Source: Flammula alnicola
Taxonomy: Eukaryota; Basidiomycota; Agaricomycetes; Agaricales; Strophariaceae
Reading direction: 5' to 3'
Assembly: GCA_015499995.1 (NCBI GenBank)
Contig: JADNRV010000063.1
Coordinates: 1-64,000 of the forward strand
Length of the DNA stretch: 64,000 bases
The notes beneath the pieces are model-generated. The model saw only the letters and a list, made by a program, of their open reading frames with translations, ran no database searches and had not been told where the DNA came from. The first letter of the stretch is position 1. Each line of letters opens with the position of its first letter. Below, piece after piece: positions 32,209 to 43,191 of this stretch. The position numbers and the translations under genes were made by a program.

Positions 32209-32970
32209 TCATCTGACTCCGGCTGGGGGCCGGTTGAAAGCAAACGCCGTAACGTTGTCAGTCAGAAATTTCTCAAGACCCCACACTAGGTGCAGGGCCC
32301 TGTGAGGTAGCATCGGGAGCTTAGGGCACCCAAAGAGATGATCGCGCGTCTGAGGATAAACCCCACACGTGCAACCGAGAGCAAGTGGATCATCGATTTT
32401 GAACCGCTCGTAGTACGAGCCGATCGGAGCATGATTCGTGATGGCACGGCACATGCGGGCGAACAACTGAGAGTTGCGGCCGCTGACTTCAAGCCACGGC
32501 CCGCCGCGAACGGGGGTCGGACGGAGAGGATTACCCTTTAGATCCTCTAACTCCAAGAAGTTGGAGCCAAGTAAATTGGGAACCTCGTTGACCTCTGTCG
32601 ACCAGGCATCCCGCGCTACAGTGTCGGCTTGATTCTTAAGCCAAGCGATAGATAGAGGGGTATTCGGTGTAACAGGTACACCTGGAAGCCCAAGGACGAG
32701 GTCGTGAGCCTCTTGGTGAATGTCCCACTCCATATCAGAGGGAGACTCTGCAAAAACAACTTTTCGGTTGCCACCACCCTGGAACCATCGTTCAAGTGCC
32801 CGACAAACGATCAGAGATGAGCCCTGATGAGAATGCAGGGAAGGATCAACGGCCATTCAAGCAGCATGCATCGAATCTGTGAAAATAACTATCCTGGTGA
32901 CGTCTCCGAATGCTACCATTGCGGAGATGGCCACTGAGATGGCATCGAGCTCAGCATCAGTGCTAATAGC
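32209..32970 (-). pseudogene. LINE-A ORF2, RNase H end and C-terminal knuckle
   Basis: Colinear with the copies at 2534 and 4971: FTDSMHA region, SPSDMEWDIHQEAHD and the CTC...H...C knuckle, stop at 32209. It is separated from the rest of ORF2 by the SINE. Confidence 0.82.
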
Positions 32971-34096
32971 TTTTTTTTGTTTTGTTTTTTTTTTTTTTTT
33001 TTAAATCAACAATTTCAAATGTAGGGCCCCTCCGAAGAGAGACCCTATGCCTTGCGCCCTTGCGGGGCAGACAGCAGCTTGTGCTGCCACTTGGAATCAA
33101 CTTAGATTCAATACCCGGCCTAGTCAGCCGAGTGAACCGACAGAGGATTTAGTGCTCTCGAGCTGGGTCACAAGGGACTGCCTTGGCCCACTACGGCTCG
33201 CGTCTCACCAGGGAGTTATTATAGAGCCCCAGCTACTCGGTTTCCCGTTGCAGGGCAGATGGTTCGCTGAAGCCAACCGGCGCGGATCCCCATCTGTCCC
33301 CACTCTCTGCCTTGCCAGCAACCAACCGTGTTGTGCGTCCGAGAATCGATCCGACAGACAGATCTCAGCACGGAGTTATTTCCAGCTTGGTTTCCCATAT
33401 TGGTGCGCATCGGTCCAGGAACTCTTCCGCCCTCCATTTCTTAGAACAGACGGCCTCCCTCCCAGAGTGTCAACTAACGCCTCGGGGTGAACCCCTACAA
33501 GCTCCCAGTATGGGACCGGGTAACCCAGGTCCGAATTACAACCACCCGCTGAAGATCCCTGGTGGGGACCCCTTTGGGCACAGTCTACAGGACCAAGCCC
33601 GAGTCTGTTGGGCCCCTGCTGTCAAATTGCCGACTAACAACCCTTACTAATCCGGTTTATGCCAGTAAGCAACTGGACCGGGAGTTCGTGGTGGAGGGTG
33701 GCCTGGCCCTTCTCAGGACGTTCAGCTTGTTCTATATAAACTACCCCCGCTTACTGCCCCCTGTGCTTTCACTCCCGTAATGGGTACGACTGGTGTATCA
33801 AGCCAGCCAATTTGGGGTACGGTGAATGTTCCCCCCCGATATGCCGCGGGCTTGCCAGGCCCAGAGATCCGCATCCCACTCGGCCGGAGGATCATGACAT
33901 CCAGCCTTAGTCCTACAGCCGTTTACCGGCATGCAGTACTGATTGTGACTGTAACCAACTGTTTGTCACAAACTCCTTCCTTTGTAATCAGGTAGAAGGG
34001 ATGAGCGGGAATTGAACCCACAACCTTTCCAGCAGCTGCACAGCCACCTCAACAGGTCTTTAGTGATCAAAACCACTGGGCTACTGTGGCCCCTGA
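32971..34096 (-). mobile_element. long SINE: tRNA-like head, 1-kb body, LINE-type tail
   Basis: Flanked by GTGCTAATAGC (32960-32970, 34097-34107), inside LINE RNase H. On the minus strand it begins with a tRNA-like head: A box TAGCCCAGTGG (complement of 34073-34083) and B box GGTTCAATTCC (complement of 34008-34018). It ends in AAATTGTTGATTTA followed by a poly(A) tail (T run 32971-33002). That end is the same as the LINE 3' terminus seen six times in this window, suggesting mobilisation by the LINE enzyme. The body has no convincing reading frame. At 1.1 kb it is long for a SINE. Confidence 0.82.
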
Positions 34097-34107
34097 GTGC
34101 TAATAGC

Positions 34108-36455
34108 TCGACCGGAAGAGTGGCATCTGGCCAATACCAGAGCACCCTGCCGTTTGATAACAATGCTGTTGGTGGCCTGCCAGGGCCCCGGAGGGACCGA
34201 GCCGTCGACACCAGCATATGCGGTTCCTGGCTCATCGTCACACTTCTCGATGAGTTTGTCCAGTATGATTTTCCATGCAGCATCAGGGTCTGCAGCCCTG
34301 CTGATACGTGGCTTAGCCATCCATGTAAACCGGCTCGCATGCCGGTCCATTAGACGATATCCAGGTCTGGCATCTGGAGCAAAAGGCTCCAGTTCTTCCA
34401 GACCAGCGGGGTGGAACAATGCATTGCCCACAAGTCCGCCGCGCAACTTTTCCTGTTGATGCTCGGTAAAGTTCTTAATCGCCATCTTGTGAGGGATGGC
34501 TTTTTTAAGTAGAGGCCCAGCCATGAAAGACCAGACCGGGTGTGTATCAGACAAGAGAGAAATCCGAGCAACTGCCCGAGAGTTCAACCTGTCCAAAAGT
34601 AGGGGCTTGGGCAGAAGGCCAGCAAGGGCCTTGACGCCATATGAGGGAGAAGTGCGGAAGCACCCAGTAATCCAAAGCCCAGCCTTACGCTGAACGTTGG
34701 TAAGTTGCGCAATAAGCCCCTTGTTCCGGGCCTTGCGGAAATACCACATGCGGTAGCCATAAGTAATTATGGGGATAATGCACGTGCAGTAGAGGAGGCG
34801 CTTAAGGTGCGGCGGCAACCCCCTGGTAGAAGACCCCAGCATTCGCATCGAGACGACCGACGTGAATCCTTTGGTGGAGTAATATCTCACATGCTCCTTG
34901 AAAGTGAGCTTGCGATCAAAGTAAAACCCAAGATATCGCCAGAACGGCTTAGGCTTGAGCCAATTGCCTGCAGTGTAGGGTTCTTCACCCAAATCAATGG
35001 CAGGATTATAAACTGAAGCCGTGTTGTCAAAGTGAAAAATCTCCGACTTCGCGTGCTCCAGAGCGAGAGCGAACTTGGTAAAGAGCTCAAATATAATTTT
35101 GTATGCCTTGCGAAGGTTTACAACATTGGGATCAAGTCCGGTCTCCTGAGAAATCAGGGTACCATCATCTACATATGACAGAAGGTCGACCGCGAGATGA
35201 ATCTCGCGGCACCTCTTGTAGAAGAGACGCATGATGGGCGCCAAGTAAATAGCAGACAAGACCGGGGACAGGGCAGAGCCCTGTCCCACACCCACATCTG
35301 CTTGTAGAGGGTCCGACAAGAAGGAGTTCCACGCATACTGCGTCTTCCTTTCTATCAGATACGAGCTGAAAAACTTGACCACCAGAGGCGGAAAGCCAAG
35401 CTTCCGAAGAATGATCACGAGAACCTCGTGATTAAGAGAAGGAAAGAACTGAGCAAGGTCAAAGGCAAGGACACTAGTCCTCAACCCTTTTGCCCACCCA
35501 GCCCTCACCATGTGGGTCAAAAACAGACCCGCATCCTCGGTGGAGCGTCCCCTGACGCCTCCAACCTGATTCGGGTGAAATATATCCTGCCCGACAGCAT
35601 CGAACTGAATGCGATTCGAGATCATTTTCTCGATGAGTTTCCCCACAGTATTCAGAAGCACAATGGGCCTGAACGCCTTAGGGGTGGAGTACGAGGGCTT
35701 GCTGGGTTTGGGGATAATGACCGACATAGATTCCTTGAAAGGAGATGGCCAATGACCCACACGCATGCAGGCATTAGCAATCGAGATAAGGACCTCCACA
35801 GAGTGGGGGTCCCGACGTACAATCTTCTTCAGGTGGGACCAATTGACATGATCCGGACCCGGAGAAGAAAGACCGGAACATGCAGAAAGTGCTTCCGTGA
35901 GTTCCAGCGGGGAGAAGGGAGCCCATTCCCGAACAGGAAGTTGCAGGATGGCCTCCAAGAGAGCAGCATCGTATGTTCTATCCGACGCTGAGTTGTACGT
36001 GCCATGCAGGGCATCCCACAAGGCAGGCAAATCATTGCAAGGCTTTCCACGATACTGGATCGCCTCACTGGGAGGGAGCTTCCGTTGTTGTACCCAATTC
36101 ATGAGGTCCCACGGTCGCTTATTAGTACCCGCGATCTCTCCGATGCGATCATCGAAGAAAACATGTTTCGTTTCCCGGACTACTATCTGAAAGGATTTCC
36201 AATTCTCGGGGGAGCGATCCCCGCGAAATTTGAGCAGGGCGTCAGAGCACTCCTGGGACCACCAGGGTTTCGAACGCTTAGTAATAGAGGTCTCTTTAGC
36301 ATGGGCAGACCACGCATCCGAGAAAATCCGCGCCACTTCTTGAGCCGCAGTCTCAATCTGATCCTCAGTAGTCATCGGGGCTTCTGGATCTAAAGCCGCA
36401 AGTCCCGAAGTGATAGATTTAACGAAGGCCTCGACAGACTCCGTAGGAAGAGAAT
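34108..36455 (-). pseudogene. LINE-A ORF2: linker, RT and first RNase H motifs
   Basis: Open frame from the fusion point (LPTESVEAFVKS) through RT motif A (AFDLAQFFPSLNHEVL), B (QGSALSPVLSAIYL), C (YVDDGTL) and YLGFYFD to RNase H AGVDGS, then the SINE. The endonuclease domain is missing. Upstream of the fusion the same frame runs antisense-shifted through subfamily B 3' UTR, so the longer open frame starting near 36864 is not a real protein start. Confidence 0.82.
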
Positions 36456-36949
36456 CGGGTCCTCTGCAAGTGATGTACGAAGCCAACTCAGGGAGTCGAC
36501 CCCGCCAGGACTGGAACGACCAGCCCTCTCGCCTCTCGCGAAGTCCGCCATCACTGTGACGCAATGCAGAAACACCTGTGGGCAGCAGGCCGCTTTGACC
36601 GCGGCTCCGCTCGCATCCAGAATCGCCCCCCACCCAGAGTCCCTCATCCGACTCCAGCTGGGTGCCGGGAGAAGGAGAACACCGTGGGGTGCTCCAACAG
36701 ATACGTCGCCAGCTCCGAAACAAGTTTCGGCTTCCGGCGAGTCCAAGGCTGTTTCTTGCACTTGAATATATGATCGCGAGTCTGAGGATAAACCCCACAC
36801 TCACAACCGAGGGCCCTAGGGTCATTGATTTTGAACCGCTCATAGTACGAGCCGATCGGAGCATGATTCGTAATTAAACGGCACATGCGGGCAAAGAGCG
36901 AAACACTCTGACTGCCGGCTTCAAGCCAGGGTCCACTCGAGAGACGCAT
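36456..36949 (-). pseudogene. LINE-B ORF2 C-terminus and 3' UTR (copy beta)
   Basis: Codes for WLEAGSQSVSLFARMC, SYYERF and the CEC...H...C knuckle, with the stop at 36644; 3' UTR follows to the fusion point. About 600 bp of the RNase H domain are missing between this piece and the upstream ORF2, and the frames do not match across the deletion (junction near 36934). Confidence 0.78.
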
Positions 36950-39923
36950 CCAGAATCAGCTTCCAAGCCGCTTCAGGATCTTCGGACCTGCTAAAGCGAG
37001 GCTTGGAAAGCCACTTGAACCGATCAGCATAGCGATCAAGGATTCGATAACCCGGACGAGCCTCAGGAGCAAAAGGCTCTGTGGACTCAACCGGGACACT
37101 GGAATAACTTACATTATCCATAAGAGCACCCGTCACCTTACGGCGATGGGCGGCAGGCATGCGTTCAACTGACATAGGATGGGGGATCGCGCGCTTAAGT
37201 GATGATCCGGACATAAATGACCGGATCGGGTGAGTGTCCGAGAGAGTGGCGACTCGCACAGTAGAGCGATCGCGCAGTCTTTCGAGAAGTATAGGGATGG
37301 GTAGGAGGCCCGCTAGGGCCTCCACCCCTCCCAAAGGTGAAGTACGGAATGCACCCGTAATCCAGAGAGCAGCCTTACGCTGAACTTGCATAAGCTGTTT
37401 AATGAGGCCCTTGTTCCGAGCACCCTTGAAGAACCACATGCGATACCCATACGTGAATATGGGAACTACACATGTGCGGTATAGGAGGTGCTTCTGCATG
37501 GACAGGAGACCCCGAGTAGATGACCCAAGCATCTGCATCGATACAACCGATGTGAACCCCTTGGTGGAGTAATAACGCACATGCTCATGGAAGGTGAGCT
37601 TGCGGTCAAAGTAAAAGCCCAAGTACTGCCAAAACGGCTTGGGCTTGAGATAATTAGCCCGATCTCCGGTGTAGGGTGCATACCCGAGATTGATGCTAGG
37701 ATTATAACTAGAATGAGATCTGTCAAAATGAAAGATCTCAGACTTGTCGTGCTCGAGCGCCAAAGCAAATGCCTTGAACAGCTCGAAGATAACAGCATAT
37801 GCCCTCTTGAGCATTGCAATATTATTATCCAGCCACTCATCTTGCACGATGAATGTGCCGTCATCAACATACGAGAGGAGGTCGACCCTCAACCCAAGGT
37901 CGAGGCATCTCTCCTCGAATAGGCGCATAATAGGCGCCAGGTAGATAGCTGACAAGACAGGGGACAAGGCTGATCCCTGGCCCACCCCCACGTCTGCCTG
38001 TAGTGGGTCTGACAAAAAGGAATTCCACGCATATCGCGTCTTCCTTTCTACCAGATAAGATGCGAAAAACTTGACCACCAATGGAGGGAAGCCAAGTTTC
38101 CGAAGAATAATCACAAGCGCGTCGTGATTAAGTGAAGGGAAAAACTGAGCGAGATCGAAGGCGACCACGCTAGTCTTTAAACCCTTAGCCCACCCTGCAC
38201 GCACAATGTGTGTCAGGAAGAGCCCAGCATCCTCAGTGGAGCGCTGACGCACTCCACCCACCTGGTTAGGATGGAAAATATCCAGTCCGACTGCGTTGAA
38301 CTGAATGCGATTCAAGATCATCTTCTCGATTAATTTACCAATGGTGTTCAGGAGAACAATAGGCCTGAATGCCTTAGATGCAGAGTAGGACGGCTTATTC
38401 GGCTTGGGAATAATCACCGACAGCGAGTCCTTGAATACAGATGGCCAGTAACCCACACGCATGCAGGCATTGGCAATCGAGAGGAGAACCTCAACCGAAT
38501 GAGGGTCGCGACATACTATCCCCTTCAGGTGGGACCAATTGACATGATCCGGACCCGGAGCAGACAGACCGGAGCACGCAGAGAGAGCCTCTGTGAGTTC
38601 CAGCGCGGAGAACCGAATCCACTCCCTAACAGGCAAGGCGGGGAGAGAATTCAACAAATCGGCATCAAACACTCTGTCAGAGGCAGAGTTGTAGGTACCG
38701 TGAAGCGCGTCCCAAAGGGCGGGCATGTCATTGCAAGGCTCGCCACGATAATGGAGAGCCTCACAAGGAGGAAGTTTGCGCTGTTGGACCCAATTCATGA
38801 GGTCCCACGGGCGCTTATTAGCAGACGCGATTTCATGGATCCGTTGATCAAAGAACTCGCGCTTGACGTCGCGGATGATTTTCTGAAAAGATTTCCAATC
38901 CTCAGGCAGGCGACTGCACCGGAACGTGTCAAGGGCGTCTGAGCACTCCTGGGTCCACCAGGGCTTAGATCGCCGGGTAACAAAGGACTCTTTGGCATGG
39001 GACTCCCATGCAGAAGAGAAGACCAACGCCACCGCTTGCGCAGCAGCCTCGATCTGTTCCTCAGTGTCAAGAGGGGCAGTCGGGTCGATAGCCCGAAGCC
39101 CCGAGCTGATAGAATTGATGAATGCCGGAACATCATCAGTAGGAAGAGACATCCGAACCGCCCCGTCAGGGGCGGGAGAGATGTCCAGTGTAGTCGAAAT
39201 CGGAATGTGGTCCGATTTGAGTTGAATGTCCGGGCATCGGACAGTAGTTTGGTCGATCACCTGGTTGGGTGGGACGAAAGCCAGATCGATCACCGTTTTG
39301 TGCTTGGTGGGATCTCTTGGTATGTGCGTGGGCCCTGGGTTGCCAAAGGCAGCCAGTTCAAGCCCAAGAATAGCAGCGGACTGCTGCAATGAGATAGCAC
39401 ATCCCTCCCGACCACTGTGACCTTCGTCCCAGTCCTCGGAGTGTGCGTTAAAATCCCTGCCCATAAAGTGGAAGCGAGGAAGTGTAGTGTCGTGGGCCTT
39501 GAGCCAGTTAATGGCCCCATGGTCCGCGTCAGAGTAGACGTTCATCAAAAAGAAGGTCTCGGCACTTGTTGAGAGTGACAGGACTTGTATATCGGGGTGA
39601 TCAATCACATCCCTTCATATAGACGGACGATACCGGGCTAACCTAGTCGAAACGTAGGTCATAACCCGGGGTCGCTCATCGGCAGTAGTGGGCGCACGGA
39701 CCATTGCCAGCCAATCTGGGTGGTTTGGCGCGCCTATGACATCCTCGCCCTTTCTGGTTTTAGCAGATGGGGCGGTCCTTATGTGTCGCCAAGGGGGTTC
39801 TTGCACGAATATAATATCATAGATGTTGTTACAAGTAGATAGAATTACATCCAGGGACATCCCGTCTCTGGCCATGTTCCAACTCAACACCCGCACTTCA
39901 TCCAGCATTGGTTGTACTGGCAT
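36935..39923 (-). pseudogene. LINE-B ORF2: endonuclease and RT, one in-frame stop (copy beta)
   Basis: The ATG (39923-39921) overlaps the ORF1 stop as TAATG. The endonuclease shows FVQEPPW, NVYSDADHG, GRDFN (an R where copy 1 has G), DLAF and SDHIPI. RT motifs A, B and C are intact (YVDDGTF). A TGA at 39617-39615 lies in the endonuclease about 103 codons in; after it the frame is open for nearly 900 codons, to the deletion at 36934. The same codon is a stop in two other copies. Confidence 0.82.
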
Positions 39924-40857
39924 TAAGCTACGTTATGTGAGCGATGGGTGGGACGACGATTTAGCCAAAAATCACGTACCTCAGCATATTTAGCCTCGAT
40001 CCAAGGTCGGTCGAAGCGGTGACGCCAAAACGAGCAGTGGCTCGAAGAGGCCCAATGATCCTTGTGGCACGACAGGCACCGCGCAGAGTGGGGGCAGTCC
40101 GTACCAAGCGGAGTGCCTTTGGTCAGGGGCTTAGCCTCCGGGTGAGGTTTGCAGCACGAGGCGGCGATGCGATGCACCTCCGCCTCATGCGGGCCAGAGC
40201 AGCGAGTGCAGATCGGCTGGCGCGCTTTGCAGGAATTCTTCGGGTGGCCCCACCTCCAGCAACGAGTGCAGAGGGGGACGCCGGCGCTGACTGTGGTTGG
40301 GTGAATGAGGATCACCCTACCACGGAACATGAAGGTCTTGTTGATAAGACGCTTCGCACGTTGACCCGATTGCGAGTCGTATATTTCGAAGAAGGCGTGG
40401 GCGGTAGAGCTCGCCTTTGAGTTGCGGATGACGCGAGGGGGGCCTGCGAGCATGATATCCATGGACAGAGGGAGGTGAGCATCGCCATCTTCACCTCCGT
40501 GCCGGTGGTAGGGACCCTGGTGACGTAGTCACTAAAGGCCAGTAAATCGAGAGCCTTAAGATAAGACTTCGAGGTGGGGAGCCCAACCCACACGTCAAGA
40601 GTGTCGGATTTGGGGGTGATAACATGGACGAATCCACGGATGATGTTGAGGTCGGCCTCGTTGGCCACACCAGAGGTAGCGAGGGATATACCCTCGGAGT
40701 CCTTTGTCGATCTTGTCGTGAAGCTCGACGAGTTTACTGTCCTTGGGGTGCTCCCCAGGGCCAGAGTATTGGATCAGGACCTGCTTGCGAGTAGGTCCAG
40801 ACGAAGTAAACGACGGGGTAGTCTTCTGCTTCTTCGCAGACGACGGCCCCATCGGAT
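39923..40857 (-). pseudogene. LINE-B ORF1, zinc-knuckle half (copy beta)
   Basis: From MGPSSAKKQK to HNVA with three C/H clusters (CTRCWRWGHPKNSC, CTRCSGPH, CLSCHKDH). A deletion near 40695 removes a segment present in copy gamma, and the region near 40475 is frameshifted by a missing base (GAGGTGAGC), so the frame is broken. It ends with the TAATG overlap. Confidence 0.78.
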
Positions 40858-41827
40858 CGGCACGCGCAGATTGGAAACAAAGAGTTTCCGATCAGCCTTT
40901 TCTGCTTGGCTCCAACTTTATGGAGCTGCAAGGGTTGAACGGGGACCCTGTCCAGCCTAGTCCCACTCGCGGGGACCTTGGCTTGAAGCTGGCAGTCAGA
41001 GCATCTCGCTCTTTGCCCGCATGTGCCGTTTAATTACGAATCATGCTCCGATCGGCTCGTACTACGAGTGGTTCAAAATCGATGACCCTAGGGCCCTCGG
41101 TTGCGAGTGTGGGGTTTACCCTCACACCCGCGATCATATATTCAAGTGCAAGAAACAGCCTTGGACTCGCCGGAAGCCGAAACTCGTTTCGGAGCTGGCG
41201 ACGTATCTGTTGGAGCACCCTACGGCGTTCTCCTTCTCCCGGCACCCCGCTGGAGTCGGATGAGGGACTCTGGGCGGGGGGCGATTTTGGGTGCGAGCGG
41301 CGCTGCGGTCAAAGCGGCCTGTTGCCCACAGGTGTTTCTGCATTGAGTCACTGTAATGGCGGACTTTGCGAGAGGCGAGAGGGCTGGTCGTTCCAGTCCT
41401 GGTGGGGTCGACTCCCTGAGTTGGCGTCATGCATCACTTGCAGAGGACCCGACCTCATTGACGGCGGTGGGGGCTTCGGCCCTTGCTTAGCTATGACCAC
41501 GTTGATTTTACCGGTGAATCGGGGAGGGCCTGGCAGGCTCTTCTCGCATCTGGAGGACCCCCCTGTCCATCCCAATATTCCTATCTGCCGTTCGTGCGGT
41601 AGCGTTAACAACGCCGCAACGACGGACAATCTGTAGTTGCGAGACTACCTATCTGGGTTTTAGGCAGCTGCGCCGTCTCACCCGCGCCGCGCTCGCGCAC
41701 GTCGCATGCTCGCCGTCGAGCCAACTTCTTTCTTATGCACGCGTAGTTTACCGCCTCCGTTTGTATTAGTTAGAGACCGGACTGCTTTCGTGCACCGGTA
41801 TAAAATTGATTTAAAAAAAAAAAAAAA
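40858..41827 (+). mobile_element. LINE-B 3' fragment, plus strand, inserted in ORF1 with target loss
   Basis: Codes for the last about 135 residues of ORF2 (CRLITNHAPIGSYYE, CEC...H...C knuckle) on the plus strand, then 3' UTR and an A run at 41813-41827. The flanking ORF1 has lost about 80-90 bp relative to the copy at 49960-50060, and no duplication is seen. This suggests insertion with a target-site deletion. Confidence 0.8.
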
Positions 41828-42879
41828 CCACTAAAGGCACTAGGGCCCATGGCGGGGTCCCTCTGGGACAACGGGTTGGCAGCAGCCATCTCAGCATAGT
41901 TAAGATGATTGCTCTTCCAGCCAGCTGGCCGAGGAGGAAGAGGAGGCGGAGGCCTCAAGTAGGAGTCCGCCGGCCTCTTGCGAGGCTGACGGGGGGCAGG
42001 GGCACCCTTCGAAGGCGCAGCCGAAGGCTGCGACTTCGGAGGTGCCGCTGCACCAGATGGCGCTGTGAACGCCGGCGCCCTAGCCTTCCCAGTCGGCTTC
42101 CTAGTCGTGGGGGCGGGGGTGGCAGATGACATCCCAGTGTCCGTGTCAGTGTCCATGGGACCCGACCTGGAGGCACCAGGGAGGATAGAGGCCATGGAGG
42201 CATGAATTGTCTCCTCATGGGGGGAGATCGAGGCCACAACCGTCGAAGTAAGCTCGTGGACGGTGCGATTACCGTCCGCGTTGAGTGTAGTGGCTTCCCA
42301 CCACGAAGATGTGTACACCGCTGAGATAAACCCAACGATGGACAATGCGAGAGGTCGAGAGACCTCCGAACCAGCAGAATCCAAGGCCTCGCCGCCGGAA
42401 CGACGAAACCAGGATGATGCCATTCGGAGAGACTCGGAGAGTCGATGCATCACCTCGTCGTCTGTCTCTGGAGGTGCGGTGGTGCTATCACGGGTAGAAG
42501 GGCCTGCAGGGGGGGCATCCTCCCCATACATGTCCTCGTCTTCGTCGCCAGGATTGCCCTCTTCGCCATAGGGCACCTCGCTGTCGTCGTGGATGATCGA
42601 AGACCGCGATCGAGGTCGATCGGGTCTCGGTGTGAGTTTCCTCGCCTGCTGAGGAACTGGGGATGCATACACCTGCCTCTGGGGGGAGGCAGATGCAGTA
42701 GACTGCGCTGCCTGGACAGACGCAGTGGTAGAAGGGGCCAACGACGCAAGGAAGGCCTCTTGTGCAGCACACTTCTCCTCTGGGGTCAGACCAGCCAGGG
42801 GATTAGCAGCAGGCATGGCGGGCGATCGGGTAGATCGATCGCCACCATCTTTGGGATTCGGATTGGATTTAGGCGGCAT
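41828..42879 (-). pseudogene. LINE-B ORF1, N-terminal half (copy beta)
   Basis: Starts MPPKSNPNPKDGGDRS at 42879 and is open to the inserted LINE. Pro/Ala/Ser-rich with the acidic GEEGNPGDEDEDMYGED stretch and a basic RKRPADSYLR segment before the insertion. The 5' UTR is 42880-43002. Confidence 0.82.
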
Positions 42880-43002
42880 TGCTTGCTAGTAACAGAGCAC
42901 CCAAGAGCGCTCGACGGTGTGAAGCTGTGGGGGATGATGTTGCTGGTTGCTGGATTTGTTCCCATGGTCAACCGTAGTAGTTACTGGAAAAGGAGAGATG
43001 AC

Positions 43003-43191
43003 CCCGATGTAAATCCTTTGGTGGAATAATATCTCACATGCTCCTTGAAAGTGAGCTTGCGATCAAAATAAAACCCAAGATACTGCCAAAAAGGCTTTGG
43101 CTTGAGCCATTTGCCGCCAGTGTAGGGTTCTTCACCCAAATCAATGGCGGGATTATAAACCGAAAGATACAGTTCTGTCTGCTCTGCGAAC
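43003..43191 (-). mobile_element. LINE-A RT fragment
   Basis: On the minus strand 43003-43165 codes for the NPAIDLGEEPYTGGKW ... FYFDRKLTFKEHV part of LINE-A RT. About 25 unassigned bases follow, up to the next LINE tail at 43192. It appears to be target sequence into which copy beta inserted, but the matching other side is not found. Confidence 0.65.

Larger units (their letters stand above)
31907..36455 (-). mobile_element. LINE-A, 5' end fused to another LINE, with SINE inserted
   Basis: The T run at 31907-31925 is its poly(A) tail, followed by 3' UTR to 32208, ORF2 C-terminus and RNase H (32209-32970), a SINE (32971-34096), and the rest of ORF2 (34108-36455). At about 36455 it joins the 3' UTR of a subfamily B LINE on the same strand instead of flanking DNA. 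No target duplication matches the copia side at 31906. Confidence 0.82.
36456..43002 (-). mobile_element. LINE-B copy with natural 5' end (copy beta)
   Basis: 5' UTR to 42880, ORF1 in two parts (42879-41828, 40857-39923), ORF2 39923-36921 with an internal deletion, and a 3' UTR that stops at about 36456 without a tail. The 5' terminus CATCTCTCC at 43002 matches two other copies. A plus-strand LINE end is inserted at 40858-41827. The 3' end is fused to LINE-A. Confidence 0.82.

Noticed and set aside
33047..33995. Short plus-strand frames within the SINE body
   Set aside because: Each is short, overlapping and without motifs; the element has retroposon structure with a tRNA-like head and poly(A) tail, so the body is taken as non-coding.
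34003..34096. Candidate tRNA gene on the minus strand
   Set aside because: A and B boxes are good, but the sequence is the head of a retroposon with target duplications and the stems do not form a full cloverleaf.
34081..36864. A LINE ORF2 protein of 927 residues starting near 36864
   Set aside because: The first about 135 codons read subfamily B sequence and 3' UTR in the wrong frame; true ORF2 sequence starts at the fusion point near 36455.
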